A stretch of 5,220 bases of DNA from Alistipes sp. (GTDB lineage Bacteria; Bacteroidota; Bacteroidia; Bacteroidales; Rikenellaceae), in contig JAFOYS010000031.1 in assembly GCA_017391435.1 (NCBI GenBank), positions 1-5,220 on the forward strand, read 5' to 3'. The notes under the pieces are model-generated. The model saw nothing but the letters and a program-made list of their open reading frames with translations. It ran no database searches and was not told the origin of the DNA. Shown piece after piece: positions 1 to 5,220 of this stretch (its first letter is position 1; every line of letters starts with the position of its first letter). The position numbers and the translations under genes were made by a program.

Positions 1-1139
1 GAGAGGCTGTTTTGCAGTGCGATAATCTCATTCAGACGGCGCGTCTTCTCCTCATCTGCAATATCGTCAGCATAGTGTCGTGCAGAGAATGTTCCTGGAC
101 GCTCAGAGTACTTGAACATAAAGGCAGAGGCGTAACCAACATCTTGCATAAGCGAGAGTGTCTGCTGATGATCCTCAAGCGTCTCACCGCAGAAACCTGC
201 TATTAGGTCAGTTGTAATTGCACAATCTGGCATATAGCGATGTATAGCCGCAACACGCTCAAGGTACCACTCGCGAGTATACTTACGGTTCATCTTCTTT
301 AGCATCTCATTGCTACCGCTCTGTGCTGGTAGGTGAATTGCCTTGCAGATGTTCTCATAGCGAGCCATAACCTCAAGTAGGCTGTCAGAGATATCCTTTG
401 GATGTGAAGTAGCAAAGCGGACACGCAGTTGTGGAGAGACTTGAGCAACCATCTCCATTAACTGTGGAAAACCAACCTCGCCACACTTGTATGAATTTAC
501 ATTCTGACCCAGAAGGGTAACCTCGCGATAACCGTTTTCAAATAGTATACGAGCCTCATTTACGATTGTTTGAGGGTCACGACTACGCTCAAGACCACGA
601 GTGTATGGTACCACGCAGTAGGCGCAGTAGTTATTGCAACCTCTCATAATTGCTATATAGGCAGAAACACCATTCTTGTCAAGGCGTACCGGTGCTATCT
701 CTGCATATGTCTCCTCTTTTGATAGCTCTACATTAATGCCCTTTTCGCCCGCCTCGGCAGTACGAACGAGCTGTGGTAGAGTGCGATATGAGTCTGGACC
801 TGCAACAATATCTACACCTGTCTGTGGCTCAATAAGCTGCTCCTTGAGTCTCTCAGCCATACAGCCAATAATACCGATAATTAGGCTTGGCTTGCGCTTT
901 TTAATCTGGCGCATAGCAGATAGTCTTCCCCAGATTCTCTGCTCTGCATTATCTCGAATAGAGCAGGTGTTAATAAGGATAATATCTGCTTGGTTGATAT
1001 CCTCTGTGTATATATAGCCATTCTGCTGCATTATTGAGACAACAATCTCGCTGTCTCCAGCATTCATCTGGCAACCGTAGGTCTCTATAAATAGTTTCTT
1101 GCCCTCACCTGTTAGAGGGCGTAGTGAATTGATTTCCAA
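1..1139 (-). CDS. miaB: tRNA-2-methylthio-N6-dimethylallyladenosine synthase MiaB (partial, C-terminus cut by window edge)
   Basis: This is a radical SAM methylthiotransferase that adds a methylthio group to i6A at position 37 of tRNAs reading UNN codons. In the 379 visible codons the N-terminal UPF0004 domain carries the three auxiliary [4Fe-4S] ligands C23 (ETYGCQMN), C59 (NTCSIRDNAE) and C93 (GCMAER). The radical SAM CxxxCxxC is C168/C172/C175 in MRGCNNYCAYCVVPYTRG. Further MiaB signatures follow in order: GQNVNSY, RFATSHPKD, IHLPAQSGS, TDLIAGFCGET and FKYSERPGTFSA. The frame is open with no break. The end of the radical SAM region and the TRAM domain lie beyond base 1. The start is taken as TTG at 1139-1137: no ATG or GTG occurs in frame before C23, the next ATG (residue 25) would remove that ligand, and a TGA lies in frame just upstream. 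The leader is A-rich without a Shine-Dalgarno site. The gene lies 11 bases after yitT and is probably co-transcribed with it. Identification is very secure; the exact start is less so. Confidence 0.96.
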   Translation of the reverse strand, partial: MEINSLRPLTGEGKKLFIETYGCQMNAGDSEIVVSIMQQNGYIYTEDINQADIILINTCSIRDNAEQRIWGRLSAMRQIKKRKPSLIIGIIGCMAERLKEQLIEPQTGVDIVAGPDSYRTLPQLVRTAEAGEKGINVELSKEETYAEIAPVRLDKNGVSAYIAIMRGCNNYCAYCVVPYTRGLERSRDPQTIVNEARILFENGYREVTLLGQNVNSYKCGEVGFPQLMEMVAQVSPQLRVRFATSHPKDISDSLLEVMARYENICKAIHLPAQSGSNEMLKKMNRKYTREWYLERVAAIHRYMPDCAITTDLIAGFCGETLEDHQQTLSLMQDVGYASAFMFKYSERPGTFSARHYADDIADEEKTRRLNEIIALQNSL

Positions 1140-1150
1140 TGTTTTATTTT

Positions 1151-2143
1151 TTATAGGTTCTGTATTTCACCCTTCTCTGGCAGTGGCTTGAAGCCCTCGC
1201 CAAATGTGTCGTAGGCATCTGTAACTACAATAAATGCAGATGGATCAAACTCGCGAATTGCACTCTGAACAAGAGGTACATCCTTATTTGGAACAACAAG
1301 GAAAATCATCTCCTTCTCATCATTAGAATACATACCGCGAGACTGGATATAGGTCGCAGAGCGGTCAAGATCCTTGAGGATAAACTCCTTGAGGGTGTCG
1401 TTGTGCTGGTTGAGAATAATAAAAATCAACTTGTTGTAAGATGCACCGTTGATTGTGTATGCAAGCACGCGTGAAGTGACATAGATAGTAATTAGCGAGT
1501 AGAGAGACAGAAGCCATCCCTGTGGATCTGGGTCACCTGTACCGATACCGAATCCAATAACAAGAAGACCAGAGATAACCACAATAGAGTCTGCAATAAG
1601 CACTGCATTTGAGAAACCAATGTGGAAATACTTTTGAATCATCATTGCAATAATGTCTGTGCCACCTGTAGTTGCCTGCTGGCGCACAACAAGACCAACG
1701 CCAACACCGAGGAAGACAGAGCCAATGAAAGATGCGAGCATAAGGTGGTCAGATAGATCGAGAATACCACCAAGCATCTGTGCTGGATCGAGTGTTCGCA
1801 TAGCCTCCTCTGTAGGGAACGATAGGCGAGTGATGACATTCATACATCCCGGAGTGTAGAGGGCTGCAACAATAGTGCGGCTACCAAACTTGCTGCCGAA
1901 AATCAGAAAGGCAAGTATAAGTAGCGGAATGTCAAACATATAACCAAATGTTCCTACCTGAATATTTGGGAAGATGTTATGCAAAACAATACTTGCACCA
2001 TAAATACCTCCAGGTACGATGTTGTAAGGGCTAATAAAGAAAACATAGCCTGCTGCAAGAAGAGTACATCCTAAAAGGATGAAGAACCAAGAGCTCCACC
2101 ACTTGAGTGAAAAAACGGGTTGGGTTAATGATCTAATGTCCAT
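1151..2143 (-). CDS. YitT family membrane protein (YitT membrane domain + DUF2179)
   Basis: The product is a 330-residue integral inner-membrane protein of the YitT family, the usual length. The transported substrate or activity of this family is not established, so no function is assigned. The membrane part (about residues 18-232) has hydrophobic segments near 18-38, 67-83, 134-153, 179-201 and 210-231. It contains the two family-typical glycine-rich loops: SPYNIVPGGIYGAS at 38-51 and ATTGGTDIIA at 157-166. From about residue 236 to the end lies a soluble DUF2179 domain (NKLIFIILNQ, ATYIQSRGMYS, FIVVTDAYDTFGEGF), presumably cytoplasmic. The ATG at 2143 is used because the first membrane segment follows directly and no earlier in-frame ATG is seen. 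A clear promoter lies just upstream, giving a predicted leader of only about ten bases, with a palindrome over the start codon. miaB follows after 11 bases. Confidence 0.93.
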   Translation of the reverse strand: MDIRSLTQPVFSLKWWSSWFFILLGCTLLAAGYVFFISPYNIVPGGIYGASIVLHNIFPNIQVGTFGYMFDIPLLILAFLIFGSKFGSRTIVAALYTPGCMNVITRLSFPTEEAMRTLDPAQMLGGILDLSDHLMLASFIGSVFLGVGVGLVVRQQATTGGTDIIAMMIQKYFHIGFSNAVLIADSIVVISGLLVIGFGIGTGDPDPQGWLLSLYSLITIYVTSRVLAYTINGASYNKLIFIILNQHNDTLKEFILKDLDRSATYIQSRGMYSNDEKEMIFLVVPNKDVPLVQSAIREFDPSAFIVVTDAYDTFGEGFKPLPEKGEIQNL

Positions 2144-2153
2144 AGTATACTAT
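2142..2153. promoter_or_regulatory. 12-base perfect palindrome over the yitT start (possible operator)
   Basis: ATAGTATACTAT reads the same on both strands. It covers two bases of the yitT start codon and extends back towards the -7 element, about where transcription should begin. Its arm, AATAGTA on the coding strand, also occurs in the inverted repeat at 2242-2261. A repressor site is an inference only; a perfect 12-base palindrome is expected by chance roughly once in a window of this size. Confidence 0.3.
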
Positions 2154-2159
2154 TTTGGG

Positions 2160-2191
2160 CAAAGATACAAAATATTGTTAAAAATTGAAAA
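2160..2191 (-). promoter_or_regulatory. Bacteroidota-type promoter for yitT-miaB
   Basis: The coding strand has TATCTTTG at 2167-2160, a full match to the -7 consensus TAnnTTTG of the Bacteroidota primary sigma factor. Twenty bases upstream lies TTTT (2191-2188) in a T-rich tract, matching three of four bases of the -33 TTTG. The -7 element lies 16 bases before the yitT ATG, so the predicted leader is very short. It sits directly behind the terminator of the upstream MFS gene, which fits a fresh transcription start for yitT and miaB. Confidence 0.7.
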
Positions 2192-2220
2192 GATAAAGGG
2201 ATGAAATTGCTATTCCACCC
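2188..2220 (-). terminator. Rho-independent terminator after the MFS gene
   Basis: Read on the minus strand, GGGTGGAAT pairs with ATTTCATCCC around an AGCA loop: nine pairs including one G-U, with a single bulged U. The stem is followed by TTTATCTTTT. It lies about 24 bases after the MFS stop codon and before the yitT promoter, so it separates the two transcription units. The stem is moderate in strength and the T-run is interrupted. Confidence 0.6.
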
Positions 2221-2243
2221 CCTCTTTTAACAGTTGTTGTCTA

Positions 2244-3449
2244 CTATTTGTCAGAATAGTATGAGCTATCCAGCCCCAGAACAAAATTTTGTCGGCCTAC
2301 AAAGGCTACAATAGCCAAGATTATTGTTACAATTGCGTTTAGCGAAAAGCCAAAAGTTTCAGAGTTGCTATGGACTATTTTGCGGGCAAAGTCAATCATA
2401 AATGGGCATAAAATTATGGCAATATAGTTTGCGGCCATAACTATCGACAGAGCCCTTGTCGCCTGCTGTGGTGGTGCAATGATTGCCGCTTTGTCGTATA
2501 TCAGCGGTTGCATTACTCCGTAGCCTAAGCCTGTAATAATTATGCCGAAAATTAGTACAGCTGGACTCTTTGATACAGAGAGTAGTGCTAATCCAATACT
2601 AAGGCAGAGGCAGCATAGAGCGTTTGTATATGAACGAGTGGCGCGAATAATCTTGTTGATAAAGAGTCCTGGAAGCATTATTGCTAAGAAGAATAACGAG
2701 ATGCTTACGCCGGCCAACTCTTGCTTTATGTGGTATTTTTCAAAGAGAAATGCTGTGTCAAATGTAATCACAAGGGTGGCATATGTGATAACAAAGTAGA
2801 ATACTGTTAGCACAATAAGATGTCTGTAGTTTATGCTGCTCTGTTTATACTGATCACTCTGCTGTGGCTCTGGTGCAGGGCTCTCTCTGCGTAGCAAAAG
2901 GCATAGTATAAGTGAGACTCCTGGCAGTAGGTAGACCAAAAAAGATAGATGCCAATTTATGTCTGCCACATATCCCGTTAGAGCTGTTGCCGCCACAAGA
3001 GTAAGGTTGTTAATAGCTGAACTGTAACCAAGTTGGCGCACGCGATAGCTATCTGTAAAGTAGTCAACAACAAGTCCTGTAGATAGTGGAATAATTATAC
3101 CAGCACCAATGCCAAGTATGCAGCTTATAACAATAAGGGCGGTCATACTCTTTGCAAGTAGACAAGCTACTCCGCAGATTGTAAAAATTGCAAGTCCTGT
3201 ATAGAGTAGCGACAGCCTGTTTTGCCCCGTTGTCAGACGACCAGCAACGACAACAAAGGGTATTATAAGTAGACTTGGAAGAGATGTAAGCATCTGAATC
3301 TCAAGGTCTGAAGCCTTCGGGAATATGTTGTTCATATCGCCCAGAATAGGCGAAATAGCAAGTCCTGGTAGTGATGTTACTGCCGAGACAGACCAAATTG
3401 CAATAAGTGTGATTAGGGATATATCTCCCTTGCCAGTTTTAACTCTCAT
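2244..3449 (-). CDS. MFS transporter, 12-helix, substrate unknown
   Basis: The product is a 401-residue inner-membrane secondary carrier of the major facilitator superfamily, the normal length for a 12-helix member. Hydrophobic segments fill the protein in two halves, separated by a hydrophilic linker at about 187-210 (RRESPAPEPQQSDQYKQ). The loop after the second helix carries GRLTTGQNR (70-78), a variant of MFS motif A in which the usual acidic residue is absent. Other typical features are the helix-1 stretch SVSAVTSLPGLAISPILG, the glycine-rich helix 4 (LGIGAGIIIPLSTGLVVDYF), and helix 10 GLGYGVMQPL. The ATG at 3449 is chosen: an in-frame TTG at 3503 would add 18 residues and overlap the upstream gene by ten bases, but no ATG lies in between. 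The gene follows the DUF5689 lipoprotein gene by 44 bases on the same strand and is followed by a terminator. Family is secure; efflux of a drug or metabolite is only one possibility. Confidence 0.9.
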   Translation of the reverse strand: MRVKTGKGDISLITLIAIWSVSAVTSLPGLAISPILGDMNNIFPKASDLEIQMLTSLPSLLIIPFVVVAGRLTTGQNRLSLLYTGLAIFTICGVACLLAKSMTALIVISCILGIGAGIIIPLSTGLVVDYFTDSYRVRQLGYSSAINNLTLVAATALTGYVADINWHLSFLVYLLPGVSLILCLLLRRESPAPEPQQSDQYKQSSINYRHLIVLTVFYFVITYATLVITFDTAFLFEKYHIKQELAGVSISLFFLAIMLPGLFINKIIRATRSYTNALCCLCLSIGLALLSVSKSPAVLIFGIIITGLGYGVMQPLIYDKAAIIAPPQQATRALSIVMAANYIAIILCPFMIDFARKIVHSNSETFGFSLNAIVTIILAIVAFVGRQNFVLGLDSSYYSDK

Positions 3450-3493
3450 ACCATCTGTTTTTTTGACAATCTTCTGCAACAGATGTGCCAAAA

Positions 3494-4255
3494 TTAGTGC
3501 CAAATGTCGCTACTTCGGCGTGGTAGAATCACAAAACAGTTGTTCTGGTCAAAGGGTACATTTTGATAGGTTACAATGCCTGTAACATCTGTCGCCTCTA
3601 TAGGAGGTAGGTTGCTAAAACCAGAGGCGTAGTTGTCTATGTATATGTAGATAAAGTTCTGCTCGCTATCGCAAAATCGTAGGTATTTGCCTTTGTAATG
3701 CTCTTCGTAGCAGGTATAAACATAGTTAAGGTCGTTGATAGAAACTAACTTGCCACACAAACTACTATCTATCTGAGGGATAGAGCAATTTAGAGGCTCA
3801 ATTTTATCAATTGAGCTATATCGGGTTATATGCTTGTCAAGGGTTACTATGCTCTTGAAGCCGATAAGCGAATTGTCCCTTTTTGACAGTTGACCAATTG
3901 TTAGTTGACTGTCGGATATTTGAGCAGATAGGTCAACCATTGTGATAGATATCTTGCACCCCTCAGGGTAGAAAGAGAATGAGTCGTAGATGTCAACCAA
4001 TACTTTGGCAGTTGCCGTACCATCGTCAATATAAATTGCGCCGTTTATATAGCTCTGTTTGTCGCAGGAGATGACAGTTCCGCTGACAACTACAGGGGCG
4101 GTTGCCGTAAAGGTGATAATCTCTGAGTTGCAGATGCTTTTAAGTTTGGCGATAGTTATATTTGCTGTTACAGGAGCAGAATCCAGTTCTGGATCAGACG
4201 CTCTGTTGTAACAACCGCTTAATAGTAGTGATAAAAGTATGACTATCAACCTCAT
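3494..4255 (-). CDS. DUF5689 domain lipoprotein
   Basis: The product is a 253-residue predicted lipoprotein. It begins with a short signal peptide ending in a lipobox, LLLSGC, with C15 as the acylated cysteine; it should be exported and anchored in the envelope. The rest matches the DUF5689 pattern: TIAKLKSIC near residue 34, an OB-like unit with SGTVIS, IYIDDGTATAKVLVD and YPEGCKISI up to about 125, and a second unit from about 166 to 250 ending ILPRRSSDIW. Family function is unknown to me. It has eight cysteines after C15 (42, 64, 100, 157, 167, 182, 195, 240), many for such a protein. The ATG at 4255 is preferred over the ATG at 4288: it gives a compact signal peptide, whereas the upstream ATG lies in the loop and stem of a terminator hairpin. 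The MFS gene follows by 44 bases. No promoter was recognised upstream. Confidence 0.82.
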   Translation of the reverse strand: MRLIVILLSLLLSGCYNRASDPELDSAPVTANITIAKLKSICNSEIITFTATAPVVVSGTVISCDKQSYINGAIYIDDGTATAKVLVDIYDSFSFYPEGCKISITMVDLSAQISDSQLTIGQLSKRDNSLIGFKSIVTLDKHITRYSSIDKIEPLNCSIPQIDSSLCGKLVSINDLNYVYTCYEEHYKGKYLRFCDSEQNFIYIYIDNYASGFSNLPPIEATDVTGIVTYQNVPFDQNNCFVILPRRSSDIWH

Positions 4256-4272
4256 ATCATTTTCTTGTAGAT

Positions 4273-4307
4273 ACAGAAAAAGCTGCATAGTTTGCAGCCT
4301 TTTCTGT
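4273..4307 (-). terminator. Strong hairpin terminator after the TSCPD gene (near-symmetric)
   Basis: On the minus strand ACAGAAAAGGCTGCA pairs with TGCAGCTTTTTCTGT around an AACTA loop. This gives 15 pairs with a single G-T (G-U) wobble; the GC-rich core GGCTGCA/TGCAGCT is followed by five Ts. It begins nine bases after the TSCPD stop codon and ends before the DUF5689 start, so it closes the yajC-TSCPD unit. The A-tract/T-tract symmetry means it could also act on the plus strand, though no plus-strand gene is present. Confidence 0.85.
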
Positions 4308-4316
4308 TATTTGCTA

Positions 4317-4574
4317 CTACTCATTAGCAATCTTTCGCAGTGCCTTGGCAAGCTGATCGGGGCACGATGTTCCGCGACCAGCGCAGTCAATACCCTCTAA
4401 ACGAGCTATAGCTTCATCAATTTTCATCCCCTTAACAAGGGCTGCTACGCCTTGAGTATTGCCACTACAACCACCCACAAACTGAACTCTTACAACTGTA
4501 TCTCCGTCAATCTCGGTCAGAATAGCCTGAGAACAAGTTCCGTGAGTGTAGTAAATATTGCTCTTTATGGCCAT
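4317..4574 (-). CDS. Small TSCPD-domain protein (TIGR03905-like)
   Basis: This 85-residue soluble protein matches the TIGR03905-type TSCPD family, single-domain relatives of the C-terminal cysteine-containing tail domain found in some B12-dependent ribonucleotide reductases. The signature TSCPDQLA is at 69-76. Four cysteines fall in family-typical places: C14 (HGTCSQAI), C36 (VGGCSGNTQG), C64 (GIDCAGRGTSC) and C71. This suggests metal binding, but the cellular role is not known to me. The start is ATG at 4574-4572, overlapping the yajC stop by one base (TAATG), so translation is probably coupled. An AGGAG lies eight bases before the start. A strong terminator follows nine bases after the stop. 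Length and start agree with the family. Confidence 0.92.
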   Translation of the reverse strand: MAIKSNIYYTHGTCSQAILTEIDGDTVVRVQFVGGCSGNTQGVAALVKGMKIDEAIARLEGIDCAGRGTSCPDQLAKALRKIANE

Positions 4575-4894
4575 TATTTCTTCTCCTCAGCCTGCTGTGC
4601 AGAAGGGTCTGCAACAACCATATTCTTCTCAATACGAAGTGTAACATTGCTGTCAACCTCAATAAGAAGAGTTGTCTCCTTAACCTCCTTTACTACAGCG
4701 TGAATACCGCCAGCTGTGATAATCTTGTCACCCTTCTTAAGGTTTGCGATGAACTCCTGCATCTGCTTTCTGCGCTTAGACTCTGGGCGCCACATAAAGA
4801 GCCACATAATAAGAATCATACCGCCAATCATTAACCAGAAGGTCCAGCCTGCACTCTGAGGCTGCTGTGCAGCTGCCTGTAACATTGTAAACAT
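4574..4894 (-). CDS. yajC: Preprotein translocase accessory subunit YajC
   Basis: YajC is a small single-span inner-membrane protein that associates with SecDF and the SecYEG translocon. The 106-residue product has a short Gln/Ala-rich N-terminus, one membrane helix at about 17-35 (WTFWLMIGGMILIMWLFMW), the hallmark RPESKRRK just after it (usually RPQxKRxK), and the cytoplasmic motif LKKGDKIITAGGIHAVVKEV. It ends in a charged tail (QQAEEKK). The ATG at 4894 is chosen over an in-frame TTG at 4900, which would add only two residues. The leader is A/T-rich with no Shine-Dalgarno site, and a promoter candidate lies about 36 bases upstream. nusB precedes it on the same strand, an arrangement I associate with Bacteroidales; the next gene overlaps its stop by one base. 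Confidence 0.95.
   Translation of the reverse strand: MFTMLQAAAQQPQSAGWTFWLMIGGMILIMWLFMWRPESKRRKQMQEFIANLKKGDKIITAGGIHAVVKEVKETTLLIEVDSNVTLRIEKNMVVADPSAQQAEEKK
4583..4587 (-). promoter_or_regulatory. Shine-Dalgarno-like AGGAG for the TSCPD gene
   Basis: AGGAG ends eight bases before the ATG at 4574, inside the last codons of yajC (the EEKK tail). Other starts in this window lack such a site, as is usual in Bacteroidota. The match may simply reflect the GAG GAG AAG codons, but its position would suit reinitiation at the overlapping TAATG. Confidence 0.4.
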
Positions 4895-4929
4895 AGTCAA
4901 TTATTCGTTTTAATGGTTTAAAATTTCAG

Positions 4930-4961
4930 TAAAAATATCTATTAAAATTCAAAAATGCAAA
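4930..4961 (-). promoter_or_regulatory. Bacteroidota-type promoter for yajC-TSCPD
   Basis: The coding strand shows TTTG (4961-4958), a spacer of exactly 20 bases, then TATTTTTA (4937-4930). The -33 element is perfect and the -7 element misses only the final G of TAnnTTTG. It lies in the gap after nusB, with a leader of roughly 30 bases before the yajC ATG. The region is very AT-rich, so a chance match is possible, and yajC may also be read from nusB. Confidence 0.55.
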
Positions 4962-4972
4962 TTTTGTCCCCT

Positions 4973-5220
4973 TTAGAGCAGACCTTTACCCGTTTTGAAT
5001 ATCCAACCCTCGTCAAGGCCCAAGGTGATAATCTTGTCAAGCACACCGTTGATAAAGGTGCTACTTGCAGGGGTAGAGTAGTACTTTGCAATATCGATAA
5101 ACTCGTTCATTGTAACCTTCACTGGAATAGATGCAAAGTTCTTAGCCTCGGCAATAGCTACAGCAAGAATTACATTATCCATAAGTGCAAGACGCTCAAT
5201 ATCCCAGTTGTTTGTATGGC
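4973..5220 (-). CDS. nusB: Transcription antitermination factor NusB (partial, N-terminus cut by window edge)
   Basis: NusB is a small all-helical RNA-binding protein that, with NusE (S10), binds boxA and supports antitermination of rRNA operons. Only the C-terminal 81 residues plus a stop codon are in the window. The frame is open to base 5220, so the ATG at 5182 is internal and not the start. The visible sequence starts HTNNWDIERLALMDNVIL, matching the NusB W-x-x-x-R-hydrophobic-x-x-x-D-x-hydrophobic region. It continues with SIPVKVTMNEFIDIAKYYST and SSTFINGVLDKI, the conserved C-terminal core in the form with the IPVKVTxNExIDIAKYYS wording that I know from Bacteroidota. It ends GKGLL. yajC follows on the same strand after 78 bases. 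Confidence 0.95.
   Translation of the reverse strand, partial: HTNNWDIERLALMDNVILAVAIAEAKNFASIPVKVTMNEFIDIAKYYSTPASSTFINGVLDKIITLGLDEGWIFKTGKGLL

Noticed and set aside
12..1017. Plus-strand reading frames at 12-206 and 676-1017
   Set aside because: They run antisense to miaB, whose minus-strand frame is fully open with all catalytic motifs; the plus-strand products look like no known protein.
1642..1859. Overlapping short frames on both strands inside yitT
   Set aside because: Out-of-frame shadows of the YitT coding sequence with no independent start signals or recognisable domains.
3450..3503. TTG start at 3503 for the MFS gene, overlapping the upstream stop
   Set aside because: The ATG at 3449 gives a normal MFS N-terminus; the extra 18 residues add no recognisable helix or motif. 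Coupling through the overlap cannot be fully excluded.
2542..3585. Plus-strand frames at 2542-2799 and 3325-3585
   Set aside because: Antisense to the MFS gene (the second also crosses into the DUF5689 gene); no promoter and no recognisable product.
4256..4288. Eleven-residue N-terminal extension of the DUF5689 lipoprotein from ATG 4288
   Set aside because: That ATG lies in the terminator hairpin, and the extension would place non-signal residues ahead of a compact lipoprotein signal peptide starting at 4255.
4452..4703. Plus-strand frame opposite yajC and the TSCPD gene
   Set aside because: Both minus-strand genes here are well supported families, and the antisense product is low in complexity.
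4944..4965. AAAATT / AATTTT inverted repeat after nusB as a terminator
   Set aside because: The stem is six A-T pairs around a ten-base loop, too weak to be a convincing terminator, and it overlaps the better-supported yajC promoter.

Overview
The window reads as an ordinary chromosomal stretch from a member of the Bacteroidota, probably Bacteroidales; genus cannot be fixed from the sequence. Supporting signs are a NusB C-terminus of the Bacteroidales type, a DUF5689 lipoprotein (a family I know mainly from Bacteroidota), promoters of the TTTG / TAnnTTTG kind rather than sigma-70 -35/-10, and A-rich leaders mostly lacking Shine-Dalgarno sites. All seven recognisable genes lie on the minus strand, so transcription runs from high to low coordinates. 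No RNA gene, mobile element, CRISPR array or gene-free stretch over 300 bases was seen.

Right end (about 4317-5220): the C-terminal part of nusB (transcription antitermination, rRNA synthesis), a 78-base gap holding a good promoter candidate, then yajC (Sec translocase accessory subunit) and a small TSCPD-domain protein joined to yajC by a TAATG stop/start overlap. A strong hairpin-plus-T-run terminator (4273-4307) closes this unit.

Middle (2244-4255): a two-gene accessory-looking pair, a DUF5689 outer-envelope lipoprotein followed 44 bases later by a 12-helix MFS transporter. No convincing promoter is visible in front of the pair. A second hairpin terminator (2188-2220) follows the transporter.

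Left end (1-2143): a YitT-family membrane protein (YitT membrane domain plus DUF2179) with its own promoter carrying a perfect TATCTTTG -7 element, followed 11 bases later by miaB (tRNA ms2i6A methylthiotransferase), which starts at TTG and runs off the window with its C-terminal TRAM domain missing.

No previously undescribed system is evident. The points most worth a second look are a 12-base perfect palindrome sitting on the yitT start and predicted transcription start, the pairing of a cysteine-rich DUF5689 lipoprotein with an MFS carrier, and translational coupling of the TSCPD protein to YajC.
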